A DNA stretch of 36,226 nt from the NCBI GenBank assembly GCA_015655375.1, contig JAATFD010000041.1:72612-108837 (forward strand). The letters run 5' to 3'. Positions 1 through 8,575 of the stretch are shown here, piece after piece; the stretch's first letter is position 1, and every line of letters starts with the position of its first letter. A program made the position numbers and the translations under genes. The DNA is from Actinomycetales bacterium. GTDB taxonomy: Bacteria; Actinomycetota; Actinomycetes; Actinomycetales; Actinomycetaceae. Below the pieces are notes generated by a model, which saw only the letters and a list, made by a program, of their open reading frames with translations, was not told where the DNA came from and did not search any database.

Positions 1-226
1 TCGCCTCCCTCTCGAGGTCGAGGAAAGGATAGGCATCCGTCTCATAGACCCCGATGGGACCGCCAAGGACAATTACCAGATCCGCCCGGCCGACCTCGTC
101 GGGATCGATGGGGTCGAGCCCCACATCCAGATACGACGTGTGATAGCCCCGCGCCTCGAGCAGGGGCGCCAGAACACCCAGGTCCTCGAAGTGAACGTGC
201 CGGATGGCAACGGCTTCTCTGGGCAT
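1..226 (-). CDS. Class I glutamine amidotransferase, N-terminal fragment
   Basis: The reading frame starts at ATG 226 on the minus strand behind a strong GGAGGAGGT ribosome site and runs off the window edge, so only the first 75 residues are visible. The protein opens with IRHVHFEDLG, followed by LLEARGY and VIVLGGPIGVYE (about residues 52-62) and AYPFL. This is the N-terminal pattern of the GMP-synthase-like class I glutamine amidotransferases that stand alone in actinobacteria. The catalytic Cys-His-Glu lie beyond the edge, so activity and substrate cannot be judged. An unrecognised small ORF ends 24 nt upstream on the same strand. Family assignment is fairly secure; the acceptor substrate is unknown. 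Confidence 0.8.
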   Translation of the reverse strand, partial: MPREAVAIRHVHFEDLGVLAPLLEARGYHTSYLDVGLDPIDPDEVGRADLVIVLGGPIGVYETDAYPFLDLEREA

Positions 227-250
227 GGCCCCGACCTCCTCCGTTCGATG

Positions 251-430
251 TCAGCCTCGTGCCATCACACACCGAAGCCGGGAGGTCGGCAACCGGTCGA
301 CCACGCCCAGCGAAGGCCTTCGAAACTTCATGGTCGTCGCAACAGCGGTGGTGACCGCGGGCAATCCTTCGAACGCCTCGATGAGTGCTTCGCGCTTGGC
401 TCCAGTGGCCTCGAGATTATAGGTGTTCAT
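251..430 (-). CDS. Hypothetical 59-residue ORF upstream of the amidotransferase
   Basis: A small ORF of 59 residues starts with MNTYNLEATGAKREAL and ends 24 nt before the amidotransferase start. Its first 35 residues look like an ordinary amphipathic helical protein, but the C-terminal part is Arg-rich and resembles out-of-frame sequence. No ribosome site is visible before the ATG. I do not recognise a family. It may be a remnant of a longer gene together with the ORF at 446-772, or it may not be translated. Confidence 0.2.
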   Translation of the reverse strand: MNTYNLEATGAKREALIEAFEGLPAVTTAVATTMKFRRPSLGVVDRLPTSRLRCVMARG

Positions 431-445
431 CAGGGATCAACCCAA

Positions 446-772
446 TCAGTCAACCCTCATACGCAGATCGATTGCCTCCAGCGCAGCGCGAGACCCAGCG
501 ATGACGGACTCCAGATCATCCGAAGGCCGCACACCGATGGCCTTCATGCGGGTGAGTTCGGGCTCCGCCACGGCGTGACTCGCCCACGATCCTGCGCCAG
601 TCCCGCTGAGGGATTGCAACTGCGGTGCGAGGGCCGCGGACGTATGAGCGCAGCGACCGGCAACACCAAGGTTCACGATGCACGCCTCTCGCTGCTGACC
701 GAGTCCAGACCTCATCAGACCAGCGAATTCGCAGGTGCAGCTCTCTTGCGTGCACCACAAATCAGGGTGCAC
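446..772 (-). CDS. Unrecognised 108-residue ORF (weak)
   Basis: This minus-strand ORF begins at a GTG and encodes 108 residues with a Cys-rich start (CTQESCTCEF) and a helical end (SRAALEAIDLRMRVD). I do not recognise it. The GTG lies inside a 7-bp inverted repeat (750-772) and has no ribosome site, so either the start is elsewhere or the ORF is not real. It is listed because it is the longest minus-strand frame of the otherwise empty stretch before 814 and ends just 15 nt upstream of the next small ORF. Confidence 0.15.
   Translation of the reverse strand: MHPDLWCTQESCTCEFAGLMRSGLGQQREACIVNLGVAGRCAHTSAALAPQLQSLSGTGAGSWASHAVAEPELTRMKAIGVRPSDDLESVIAGSRAALEAIDLRMRVD
750..772. repeat. Inverted repeat GTGCACC-N9-GGTGCAC
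   Basis: Two perfect 7-nt arms (750-756 and 766-772) flank a 9-nt A-rich spacer. The spacing suits a protein-binding operator or a small hairpin. It lies about 40 nt before the plus-strand helix-turn-helix ORF and at the start of the weak minus-strand ORF. No known operator consensus is recognised. Confidence 0.35.
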
Positions 773-813
773 CTTCGTAGAGAGTTTGAGAACCTTTCCC
801 GGCCCTGAAAACC

Positions 814-1140
814 ATGGTCTCTCGCCTATCTCGGGGTACCTACAAGCGTAGCGAGCGGCCGTCTGAGCCGTCGATCAGTGATGATCGGGGTCGGCTGGTT
901 CGCGCAGTTGGGAAGACTCAAACCTTTCTAAGCCCCGCCCAGGTGGATGAGCTGGTGGCCGTGTATGGCGAGGGGCTGAGCGTCGCGGAGCTCGGCCGGA
1001 GGTTTGGCATCAACAACCGGACGGCCGCCGCTCATCTTGTCCGGAGCTCGGTGCCGCTGCGGCAGCGAGGGCTCGCAGCGGTGGCCGCAGAAGGTGCTGA
1101 GATTCACCCGCATGGCCGCCGACCGCGGCTCGGAATCTGA
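814..1140 (+). pseudogene. Orphan recombinase-type helix-turn-helix ORF
   Basis: The 108-residue product has one recognisable part: about residues 38-80, LSPAQVDELVAVYGEG followed by LSVAELGRRFGINNRTAAAHL. This is the resolvase/recombinase C-terminal helix-turn-helix seen at the ends of actinobacterial serine recombinases and in small stand-alone HTH proteins. No catalytic recombinase domain lies upstream, there is no ribosome site before the ATG, and after the HTH the sequence becomes unlike protein. The likely reading is the leftover end of a mobile-element gene; a small stand-alone DNA-binding protein is the alternative. Confidence 0.4.
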
Positions 1141-1376
1141 GATTGCAGGGAACAGGGAACCGCATGACGCTCGGGCCGGACCGGAGTTATCCGCAACATC
1201 TCGGCGAGAGCACTTGGCATTCCCCATCTGCGAAGCCTCACAGTGCTGACTCTCGGCGCCTGAGACTGGCCGGAAGGATCAGTCCGTGGCGTAGGCGCCC
1301 TGTCGCTACGGCTTATGCGATAAGGCCAGAGGCTGTCTCTCGGACCTTACAGAGCGATTGATCGTGGACTCCCATG

Positions 1377-2534
1377 TCAGCGCAGAAGATCGAAGGTGGC
1401 GCGCATGTCCTCGACGAGGGTGTCGGGTTGTTCGAGGGCGAAGAAGTGTCCACCGTCGGCGGGTTCGTTGAAGAAGATGACGTTCGCGTAGCGTCGTCCG
1501 AGTTGCCTGCGAGACCGGCGGACCGCCTCCTTGGGGGGCATGGTGAATCCAACCGGTGTGGTGATCGGGTCCTCGATGCGTGCCGGGGACGACCACCCGG
1601 ACTGGTTCATCTCCCAGTACAGGCGTGCGGCACTTGTGCCGGAGTTGGGCAGCCAGTAGAGCATGATGTCGTCGAGCATCTCATCGAGGGTGAACGAACC
1701 CTCGGCGTTGCCCGGAGTTCCGCAGGTGTCCTGGAACATCGTGTAGATCCAGGCCGCGAGTCCGACCGGGGAGTCGGCGAGGGAGTAGCCGATGGTCTGC
1801 GGGCGGGTCTGCTGCTCTTTGGCGTAGCCGGAGAGGTTGTCCCAGAAGTCCTTCGCGTCCGCGAAGGCCGCGCGTTCCTCTGGCGTGGCGTCCTGGATCT
1901 CGTCGGGGGTGGGGCCGAACATGGCGAAGTTCAGGTGCGAGCCGATGAACCCGGCCGGCTTGAGTTTCGCGATTTCGTCCGTGACGGCGCAGCCGAGGTC
2001 CCCGCCCTGGGCACCCCACCGGTCGTAGCCGAGGCGGTTCATGAGGACGACCCATGCGCGGGCGATCCGGGGGATGTCCCAGCCGGTCTCGGCGGGCTTG
2101 GCTGAGAACCCGAAGCCGGGGAGATTCGGGATGACGAGGTGGAACGCCTGACGCGGGTCTCCGTCGTATGCGGCAGGGTCGCTGAGCGGGCCGATTACTT
2201 TGCTGAATTCCAGCACTGACCCGGGCCAGCCGTGCGTCAGGATCAGCGGCAACGCGTCAGGCTCCGGGGAACGGATGTGCAGGAAGTCGATGTCGAGGCC
2301 GTCGATCGTGGTGCGGTACTGACCCCAGCCGTTCAGCTCGGCCTCGACTTTGCGCCAGTCATAGCCGTCGCGCCAGTAGTCCGTGAGCGCCTTGAGCTTC
2401 TCGAGGGTGGGCCCCTGGCTGGTGTCGGAGACCGTCGACCCGTCTGGCCAGCGGATGTTGTTCAGGCGCGTCTTCAGATCGGCGAGTTGCTCGTCGGTCA
2501 CGTGCGTGGTGAGGGGGATGATCTGATCGCCCAT
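1377..2534 (-). CDS. Epoxide hydrolase, EHN/alpha-beta hydrolase family
   Basis: A 385-residue protein of the microsomal-type epoxide hydrolase family: an N-terminal EHN lid region (about 1-110) followed by an alpha/beta-hydrolase fold. Visible motifs are the oxyanion-hole HGWPGS (101-106), the nucleophile elbow GAQGGDLG with Asp179, and the catalytic His363 in GGHFFALEQPD. The family opens epoxides to diols in the cytoplasm; the natural substrate is unknown, and in actinobacteria such genes often serve detoxification. The frame is open upstream, but ATG 2534 is chosen because AAGGAGA lies 7 nt before it. It is divergent from a TetR gene, with a palindromic operator between, so it is probably the regulator's target. 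Confidence 0.88.
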   Translation of the reverse strand: MGDQIIPLTTHVTDEQLADLKTRLNNIRWPDGSTVSDTSQGPTLEKLKALTDYWRDGYDWRKVEAELNGWGQYRTTIDGLDIDFLHIRSPEPDALPLILTHGWPGSVLEFSKVIGPLSDPAAYDGDPRQAFHLVIPNLPGFGFSAKPAETGWDIPRIARAWVVLMNRLGYDRWGAQGGDLGCAVTDEIAKLKPAGFIGSHLNFAMFGPTPDEIQDATPEERAAFADAKDFWDNLSGYAKEQQTRPQTIGYSLADSPVGLAAWIYTMFQDTCGTPGNAEGSFTLDEMLDDIMLYWLPNSGTSAARLYWEMNQSGWSSPARIEDPITTPVGFTMPPKEAVRRSRRQLGRRYANVIFFNEPADGGHFFALEQPDTLVEDMRATFDLLR

Positions 2535-2604
2535 GACGGCGTCTCCTTGGTCTAACACGACCACAATCGCGGCCGGTAGGAGTCTTTGCGATCCGTAGCT
2601 CACT

Positions 2605-2625
2605 ATAGTACGATACCGTACTGTA
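2605..2625. promoter_or_regulatory. TetR operator between epoxide hydrolase and tetR
   Basis: A perfect inverted repeat, AGTACG (2607-2612), ATAC spacer, CGTACT (2617-2622), extends by two more matching pairs outward past one mismatch. It lies in the 112-nt divergent gap, 25 nt before the tetR start and about 70 nt before the epoxide hydrolase start. Position, size and symmetry fit a TetR dimer site controlling both genes. The same A/T-rich stretch (TATAGT, TACTGTATAC) could carry the promoter -10 boxes. Confidence 0.65.
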
Positions 2626-2646
2626 TACAAATGACAGGAGCGATTC

Positions 2647-3291
2647 ATGCCATTCATATCGCGCGAAGACACCTCCGCCGGATCGCCGCTGCGCGGTGCC
2701 GCGCGTGAGCAGGCGATTCTGGATGCCGTAATCGAGCTGATCGGCGAGGTCGGCTACGAGAAGGTCACGGTCGACGCGATCGCCGCCCGGGCCAAGGCTT
2801 CGAAGACGACGATGTACCGTCGCTGGGCCGGCAAGAGCGAACTCGTCGCGGATGCGTTACGCCGGCAAGCGCAGGGCCCGGAGCCTGCGGTGCCTGACAC
2901 CGGCACGCTCCGCAGCGACCTCCTGGCCACCGTGCGGGAGATCGCCCAGACCCTCGTCGGCGGCCCGGGACCCTCCCTGATCGGGCTGCTCGAAGCGATC
3001 CGCGACGACGCCACACTCCGTGGCCTCATCGGCTCCCAGATCATCAAGCGCAGTCACGAAGTCGGACACGTCATCTGCGCCCGCGCCAGCGCGCGCGGCG
3101 AGCAGATCGACGGCCATCGGTCCGATGCCGTACTCGACCTCGCGTTCGCGCAGGTTCTCACCGACACGCTCTTCCACGGCGGCATTCCCAGCGCTCCCGC
3201 ATTGGAACGCCTCGTGGACCACGTGCTCCTTCCCCTCCTGCATTGCTCGGCCTGCGCGATGCAGAACCCGCCTCCCACGGAGAGACCCTGA
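2647..3291 (+). CDS. TetR/AcrR family transcriptional regulator
   Basis: A 214-residue regulator. Residues about 18-64 form the TetR DNA-binding domain (AILDAVIELIGEVGYEKVTV, then AIAARAKASKTTMYRRW). The C-terminal half resembles the TetR_C_11 type ligand domain (LIGLLEAIRDD, FHGGIPSAPALERLVDHV). AGGAG lies 6 nt before the ATG. It is divergent from the epoxide hydrolase and overlaps the shared promoter region with the palindrome at 2605-2625, so repression of the hydrolase and of itself is likely. Immediately downstream lies the stump of an MFS exporter, suggesting the locus once also controlled efflux. The inducer is unknown. Confidence 0.88.
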   Translation: MPFISREDTSAGSPLRGAAREQAILDAVIELIGEVGYEKVTVDAIAARAKASKTTMYRRWAGKSELVADALRRQAQGPEPAVPDTGTLRSDLLATVREIAQTLVGGPGPSLIGLLEAIRDDATLRGLIGSQIIKRSHEVGHVICARASARGEQIDGHRSDAVLDLAFAQVLTDTLFHGGIPSAPALERLVDHVLLPLLHCSACAMQNPPPTERP

Positions 3292-3331
3292 CCAACGCCA
3301 GTGTTCTGAAACGTCTGGCGACCCGTGCCGA

Positions 3332-3499
3332 TGGAAGATCCTCACCACGATCGCGATCTGCCAGATCGTGCTCGTGCTGGACTCCTCTATCGTCACCATC
3401 GCGATGCCTGAGGCACCACAGCATGACCTCGGAATCTCCGACGCGAACCGACATCTGGGCGCGACGAGGCTCTACGGCGAGGTTCGAGAACCACCCTAA
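3332..3499 (+). pseudogene. Remnant of a DHA2-type MFS drug exporter (N-terminus only)
   Basis: The frame reads WKILTTIAICQIVLVLDSSI, then VTIAMPEAP and HDLGISDANRHLGATRLYGE. This closely follows the first transmembrane helix and following loop of DHA2 (14-TM) exporters, whose usual text is LDSSIVTIALP and ISDANRQWVVTAYAL. After about 55 codons a stop appears and the rest of the roughly 500-residue transporter is missing. No start codon with a ribosome site precedes it. It follows the TetR gene directly, the normal place for a regulated exporter, so it is best read as a decayed partner gene. Confidence 0.65.
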
Positions 3500-3530
3500 G
3501 TCGAGGCCTCGCACAAGGCTCGAGCTTTCG

Positions 3531-3604
3531 TGCCCCCAGTGGGATTCGAACCCACACTGTGCCGATTTTAAGTCGGCTGCCTCTGCCAATTGGGCTATGG
3601 GGGC
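3531..3604 (-). tRNA. tRNA with UAA anticodon (Leu), short variable arm
   Basis: The minus strand folds into a full cloverleaf of 74 nt: a perfect 7-bp acceptor stem (GCCCCCA/TGGGGGC), a D arm closed by GCC/GGC with AATTGGCAGA in the loop, a 5-bp anticodon stem GCCGA/TCGGC with loop CTTAAAA (anticodon TAA, reading UUA), a 5-nt variable region ACAGT, and a T arm GTGGG/CCCAC with loop TTCGAAT. The discriminator base is A, as leucyl-tRNA synthetase needs; CCA is not encoded. By anticodon it is tRNA-Leu, but leucine tRNAs normally carry a long class II variable arm, which this one lacks. It lies 137 nt downstream of ppx on the same strand. Confidence 0.85.
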
Positions 3605-3741
3605 CACACGGATCCGCACGTGAGCCGACCTCACCGCCGACCGAACCTCGATTCCGTTCCCTGTCATCGTAAACGGCGCCGGCTCGGCCTCGGAACACCT
3701 GATCAGCCCGTTTCGCGGCTCGCACCGATGCCTCACGACCG

Positions 3742-4722
3742 TCACACCTGAGACAGAGCGATTCCGTCGAGGATGTCGTGCTCAGAGGTCAACACGCGAT
3801 CGATGGCATGCCCGCTCTGCGCCGCTCGCTCGACGACCCGGTCGATGATCCGGCTCCAGATCAGCGCTCCCCCAGCGATGACATCCTCGCGGCCCTTCGG
3901 CATGAACCCGAGCGCGGCCTTGACGGCGATCGGCTGATCGACCATGAAACGGATCGAGTCGTCGAACTGCGCCGGACTCAACACGGCACCGTCAATGCGC
4001 TCTGGCTGATAGCTCTCCAGCCCGAGCGCCTGGGCGGTCAGCGTCGTCACGGTTCCGGCCACGCCGACCAACGTTCCCACCCGCGTCAGATCAATCGTGG
4101 CCTCGGCCTCGTCCAGACGCTTGTCGATCCACGCGATCGCAGCGGCCTCGGCCTCCGGTGGAACACCCCCGTCTGCCGAAACAGTGGACAGGAATTTCTC
4201 GGTCACGCGCACCGATCCCATGTTCAACGAGATCGCCTGCTCGACCTCGCCGTCGCCGAGGACGAGCTCAGTCGATCCCCCACCGATGTCGACGACCAGC
4301 AGCGGCCGCGCGGCCGAGGGATCCACCCCGGAGATCGCACCCCTGAACGACAGCCCCGCTTCCTCCGTGCCAGCGACGACCTCGGGAGTGACCCCGAGGA
4401 TCTCTTTCACGCCCTCGACGAACACGTCGCGGTTGGAGGCGTCGCGCGTCGCCGAGGTGGCAACGAATCGCACGGACGTGGCGCCCAGACGATCAATCAT
4501 CTCGGCGTAGTCGCGGGTCGCAACCAGCGTGCGCTCAACGGCCTCGGGGTCGAGGACCCCGGTCCGGTCGACGTCTTTGCCGAGCCGGACGATTCGCATC
4601 TGACGGGTGAGGTCAGACAGACGAACCGTGTCGGTCCCGGAGTCGGAATCGATGTCCTCGGCGTCGGCGACGAGGAGTCGGATCGAATTGGTTCCGCAAT
4701 CAATGGCAGCCACACGTTTCAC
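3742..4722 (-). CDS. ppx: Exopolyphosphatase, Ppx/GppA family
   Basis: A 326-residue single-module Ppx/GppA phosphatase of the short actinobacterial type. Members split inorganic polyphosphate or the terminal phosphate of pppGpp in the cytoplasm. The actin-like ATPase fold is shown by the phosphate loop AAIDCGTNSIRLL (about 5-17), RFVATSATRDASNRDVF (near 85-101), the second loop VVDIGGGSTELVLG (near 142-155) and GVAGTVTTL. The frame is open further upstream, but GTG 4722 has GGGAGGA 7 nt before it and matches where family members begin. It is the last gene of the ftsB-DUF501-ppx run. PPK2 lies elsewhere in the window, so both polyphosphate use and breakdown are represented. Confidence 0.9.
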   Translation of the reverse strand: MKRVAAIDCGTNSIRLLVADAEDIDSDSGTDTVRLSDLTRQMRIVRLGKDVDRTGVLDPEAVERTLVATRDYAEMIDRLGATSVRFVATSATRDASNRDVFVEGVKEILGVTPEVVAGTEEAGLSFRGAISGVDPSAARPLLVVDIGGGSTELVLGDGEVEQAISLNMGSVRVTEKFLSTVSADGGVPPEAEAAAIAWIDKRLDEAEATIDLTRVGTLVGVAGTVTTLTAQALGLESYQPERIDGAVLSPAQFDDSIRFMVDQPIAVKAALGFMPKGREDVIAGGALIWSRIIDRVVERAAQSGHAIDRVLTSEHDILDGIALSQV

Positions 4723-4809
4723 CGGCCCATCCTCCCACACGGGATGAGTCATCAGCCCGGGCCTGTGGACCATTGCACTCCCACCACGACGCGCGACGCG
4801 CCCCCTCAC

Positions 4810-5319
4810 TCAGCAGGCACAACGATCAACGCGCCACAACCCACGCTCGGCCAGGAGGTCCAGCGTCCGGTCTCCCACCGGGTTCACGCCTCGCCCGGCC
4901 GCCAAGGCGTGGCCGACCAGAGCGTGCAGGCACTTCACCCGCGTCGGCATCCCGCCGGCAGACACCTCGGCGATCTCAGGGACCTCGCCGCCAATCGCCG
5001 TGCGTCGTTCCAAGTAGTCGGCGTGGGCCCGAGCGTAGGCGGCGCGAGCGTTCTCGTCGTCAGCCAGCCACGCATGCATCTCGTCCATGACGTGTTCGGC
5101 CTCAAGCGTGGAGCAGCCCCGCACGGCGGGTGGACAGGTCAGGTAGAAGGTCGTTGGGAACGGCGACCCGTCCTCCAGGCGCGGTGCCGTCGCCACGACG
5201 GTCGGACGCCCGCACACGCACCGGGCGGCGATCCCCACGACACCTCGTGGAATCCGACCGAGCTGCTCGCGCACAGTGGCGAGGTCGGTGTCGGTGGCCG
5301 GGTCGAGCGAGGAAGTCAT
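4810..5319 (-). CDS. DUF501 family protein
   Basis: A 169-residue protein of the actinobacterial DUF501 family, whose biochemical role is not established. Typical features are the Cys pair in RCVCGRP near residue 34, the stretch FPTTFYLTCP, and the C-terminal block GMPTRVKCLHALVGHAL with GVNPVGD. Conserved Cys and His residues hint at metal binding, which is inference only. ATG 5319 is chosen by comparison with family length; its ribosome site is weak and the frame is open upstream into ftsB. It lies 26 nt after ftsB and 87 nt before ppx, the order found in many actinobacteria including Mycobacterium tuberculosis (Rv1024-Rv1026). Confidence 0.85.
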   Translation of the reverse strand: MTSSLDPATDTDLATVREQLGRIPRGVVGIAARCVCGRPTVVATAPRLEDGSPFPTTFYLTCPPAVRGCSTLEAEHVMDEMHAWLADDENARAAYARAHADYLERRTAIGGEVPEIAEVSAGGMPTRVKCLHALVGHALAAGRGVNPVGDRTLDLLAERGLWRVDRCAC

Positions 5320-5345
5320 GGCCGTCCTGTCGGTGTGTTGGTGTG

Positions 5346-6056
5346 TCAATTCGTCGCCGCGTCGGCCTCCTGAAGGGAGGTCGCGAAGACTTGCACCCAC
5401 GGGCGCGCGGGGCCTTCCGGCTGAGCCGCCTCGACCTGCGACGTGTCCTGTCCCGGGCCGGGGTCCGTGACAGCATACTGGGTCTCCCCCGGCTTGACGT
5501 AGCCCAGACGACTGCGGGCCTGCGAAGCGATGTAGTCCGGATTGTTCCACTGGTCGAGCTGGTCCTGCATCGACTGGTTGCGTTCCTGAGCGGCTTCCAC
5601 GCGCGCCGTGATGTCGCGCAAATCCTGGTCCTGGCGCCACGCCTGGTAGACGGACGGGATCAGCATCGTCGCAAGGAGCGCGGCGAGAACGGCGATCCCC
5701 AGCAGACGCACCGAAATCGTCAGTCCCCCGAAGCTCAGGGTGCGATGCGGGGCCTTGGACGACGCCGTCGGCTTGGTGCGAGCCGCGCGACGCGCCTCCC
5801 GTGCCGCAGCGCGTTGCTCCGACGAACGAGCGGGGTGCGAGCCGGTCGCTGAGGAGGGTGTGGACCGGCGGCTGGCGGTCGAAGTGGCGGACGTGCGCGA
5901 ACTCGCCGAGGACGACGAACGGCGTGCACCGGCCGCATCGGCTCGTTTGCCACCGCGTCCGCGAGCATGAGGATCATTGCCGCTCTCCGGATCTACACGA
6001 GCGGGGCGCCGCGGGGCGTGCGGGCGGACGCGACGATCGCGGGTGGAGTCGACCAT
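5346..6056 (-). CDS. ftsB: FtsB/DivIC-like septum formation initiator
   Basis: A 236-residue bitopic membrane protein. The first about 100 residues are a basic, Ser/Ala/Arg-rich cytoplasmic tail of low complexity. One membrane helix follows (VRLLGIAVLAALLATMLIPS), then an extracytoplasmic coiled coil (DLRDITARVEAAQERNQSMQ) and the DivIC signature region DPGYI-like NPDYIASQARSRLGYVKPGE. In the family the coiled coil pairs with FtsL/FtsQ in the divisome. The start is uncertain: ATG 6056 has no good ribosome site, and a later start in the tail cannot be excluded. It stands between eno and DUF501, its normal actinobacterial place. Confidence 0.85.
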   Translation of the reverse strand: MVDSTRDRRVRPHAPRRPARVDPESGNDPHARGRGGKRADAAGARRSSSSASSRTSATSTASRRSTPSSATGSHPARSSEQRAAAREARRAARTKPTASSKAPHRTLSFGGLTISVRLLGIAVLAALLATMLIPSVYQAWRQDQDLRDITARVEAAQERNQSMQDQLDQWNNPDYIASQARSRLGYVKPGETQYAVTDPGPGQDTSQVEAAQPEGPARPWVQVFATSLQEADAATN

Positions 6057-6369
6057 GAATCCATGGTGCCCCGTTCTCACGTCCCAGCGCACGAGGAGAC
6101 CCGGCATGTCCGGCGGTGGAGTGCGAGTCACGGCCTTGGTCCGCGAAATCGCACGTGTTGCGCGAGATCGGTGTCAACGCAACGAGGGTTGCCACCACAC
6201 ACGCGATCCGGACGAGAAAACTGGTCCGGGCGCACGAATGCTCCGGCCGGTCTCCCGGTCGGAGCATCCTCGTGCTTCTCGACTCAGTCTGATCCGCCGA
6301 CCCGCCCTCGTCGGTGAACCGGAAGAACTCCGGCTGGCTCAATCCGAATCAGCCGAACACTGCGCCCCC
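6057..6369. other. Intergenic stretch between eno and ftsB
   Basis: This 313-nt stretch has no convincing gene. Its main content is the long hairpin at 6232-6275. The ftsB promoter must lie between the hairpin and 6056, but I could not pick a convincing -35/-10 pair there. Confidence 0.5.
6232..6275 (-). terminator. Long hairpin downstream of eno, probable terminator
   Basis: The arms ATGCTCCG and CGGAGCAT enclose GCCGG/CCGGT (one G-U) around a TCTC loop, giving 13 pairs. Beyond a 2-nt bulge the stem continues with GCACGA/TCGTGC, for 19 pairs overall. It lies about 95 nt past the eno stop. No T-run follows on either strand, as is common for actinobacterial terminators. Confidence 0.6.
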
Positions 6370-7668
<1,299 letters not shown>

Positions 7669-7720
7669 TCAGCGAGACTGCTGTGTCGCAGTCCACGGTA
7701 GTACCGGCGGTGGGTGTCGG

Positions 7721-7740
7721 GCACCCCGTGACAGGGGTGC
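7721..7740. terminator. Small GC hairpin between lipoprotein gene and eno
   Basis: GCACCCC (7721-7727) and GGGGTGC (7734-7740) form a 7-bp stem around GTGACA. A second stem, GGAGGT/ACCTCC at 7828-7848, sits just beyond the lipoprotein stop. Either could end the upstream transcript before the proposed eno promoter; neither has a T-run. Confidence 0.4.
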
Positions 7741-7861
7741 GAATGAGCAGGGGGAGCCTCATGGCCCCCAATCCCGCGTGGAAGGCGACGATGGTCCCCG
7801 TCCGGGTCCCAGACTCGTTGCCATCGGGGAGGTATGGGTCACACCTCCAGGTCTGATGGAA

Positions 7862-8464
7862 TCATTTGCTGTTCTGCTCGGAGTCACCGGAGCCGGAGTC
7901 CGAACTCGAACTGGAGCCGGTGGCCGACGACGACTGCAGGACGTCCCCAATGGTGGAGGCGGTCGGCGTGTTCGTGGAATCGAGAGTCCCGTAGCGCGGG
8001 TTCAGTCTGATGTCGGCGGCCTCTTGGACGGTCGCCAGTTCCTGGGAGAGAGCGGTGGTGTCCGCACCCGAGGCCTGCTGGAGCTCATTGGCGACAAGCT
8101 GGGCGCGCAGGATCTCGTTCAAGGCTGGGTTCAGGTTGTCAGGCGCCGAGGCGATGTACTGCTGCGTGACCTCCTGCTGGATGACAGCAGTGACGTCATC
8201 GTCGGAGACCGTGACATCGTGCTGCGTCCCGAGGTCAACGACATTCGAGGCCGAGACCAATGACCACACGAGGTCCTCGCGACTGACGTCGGACCCGAAC
8301 ATTTCTTTGGCCTGAGCAGCTGCAGTCGTGATGTCCGCCTCTGAATAGCTGGCGTCCCCGACTTGCAGGGCGACTCCCGGCTGGGCGGAGCAGGCACCAA
8401 GGCCGATGGCCGCTCCAACGGCAGCGAGCCCCGCCAGGGCCCTCCTCAAACGGATGCGAATCAC
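7862..8464 (-). CDS. SurA-like secreted lipoprotein
   Basis: A 200-residue exported lipoprotein. A signal peptide (RIRLRRALAGLAAVGAAIG) ends in the lipobox LGAC with acylated Cys25. The middle (residues 30-150) resembles the SurA/PrsA N-terminal chaperone domain (ALQVGDASYSEADI, VSDDDVTAVIQQEV); there is no parvulin peptidyl-prolyl isomerase domain. The C-terminus is a Ser/Gly/Asp tail. It probably acts as an extracytoplasmic chaperone or has lost catalytic function; the role is inferred. GTG 8464 has GAGGAGG 6 nt upstream. It lies 111 nt after mfd and before eno, the spot where other actinobacteria carry mazG and a lipoprotein gene. Confidence 0.75.
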   Translation of the reverse strand: MIRIRLRRALAGLAAVGAAIGLGACSAQPGVALQVGDASYSEADITTAAAQAKEMFGSDVSREDLVWSLVSASNVVDLGTQHDVTVSDDDVTAVIQQEVTQQYIASAPDNLNPALNEILRAQLVANELQQASGADTTALSQELATVQEAADIRLNPRYGTLDSTNTPTASTIGDVLQSSSATGSSSSSDSGSGDSEQNSK

Positions 8465-8575
8465 GTGCGTCCTCCTCGTCCGACCGCTGCGCGGCCGCTC
8501 GGTCAGTCTACGTCAGCCAACGCTTCTGTCTCTCCGCGCGAGGCACGCCGACTCTGGAGGTCGAAGAGTGCCGGG

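Noticed and set aside
1143-1361. A 72-codon plus-strand ORF between the HTH ORF and the epoxide hydrolase
   Set aside because: No ribosome site, no known motif and Arg/Ser-rich composition.
2535-2672. Upstream extension of the epoxide hydrolase by 46 residues
   Set aside because: It would run through the operator and into tetR; the downstream ATG has a strong ribosome site and gives the family N-terminus.
3778-5373. A 531-codon plus-strand frame opposite ppx and DUF501
   Set aside because: Shadow of confirmed genes; no recognisable domain.
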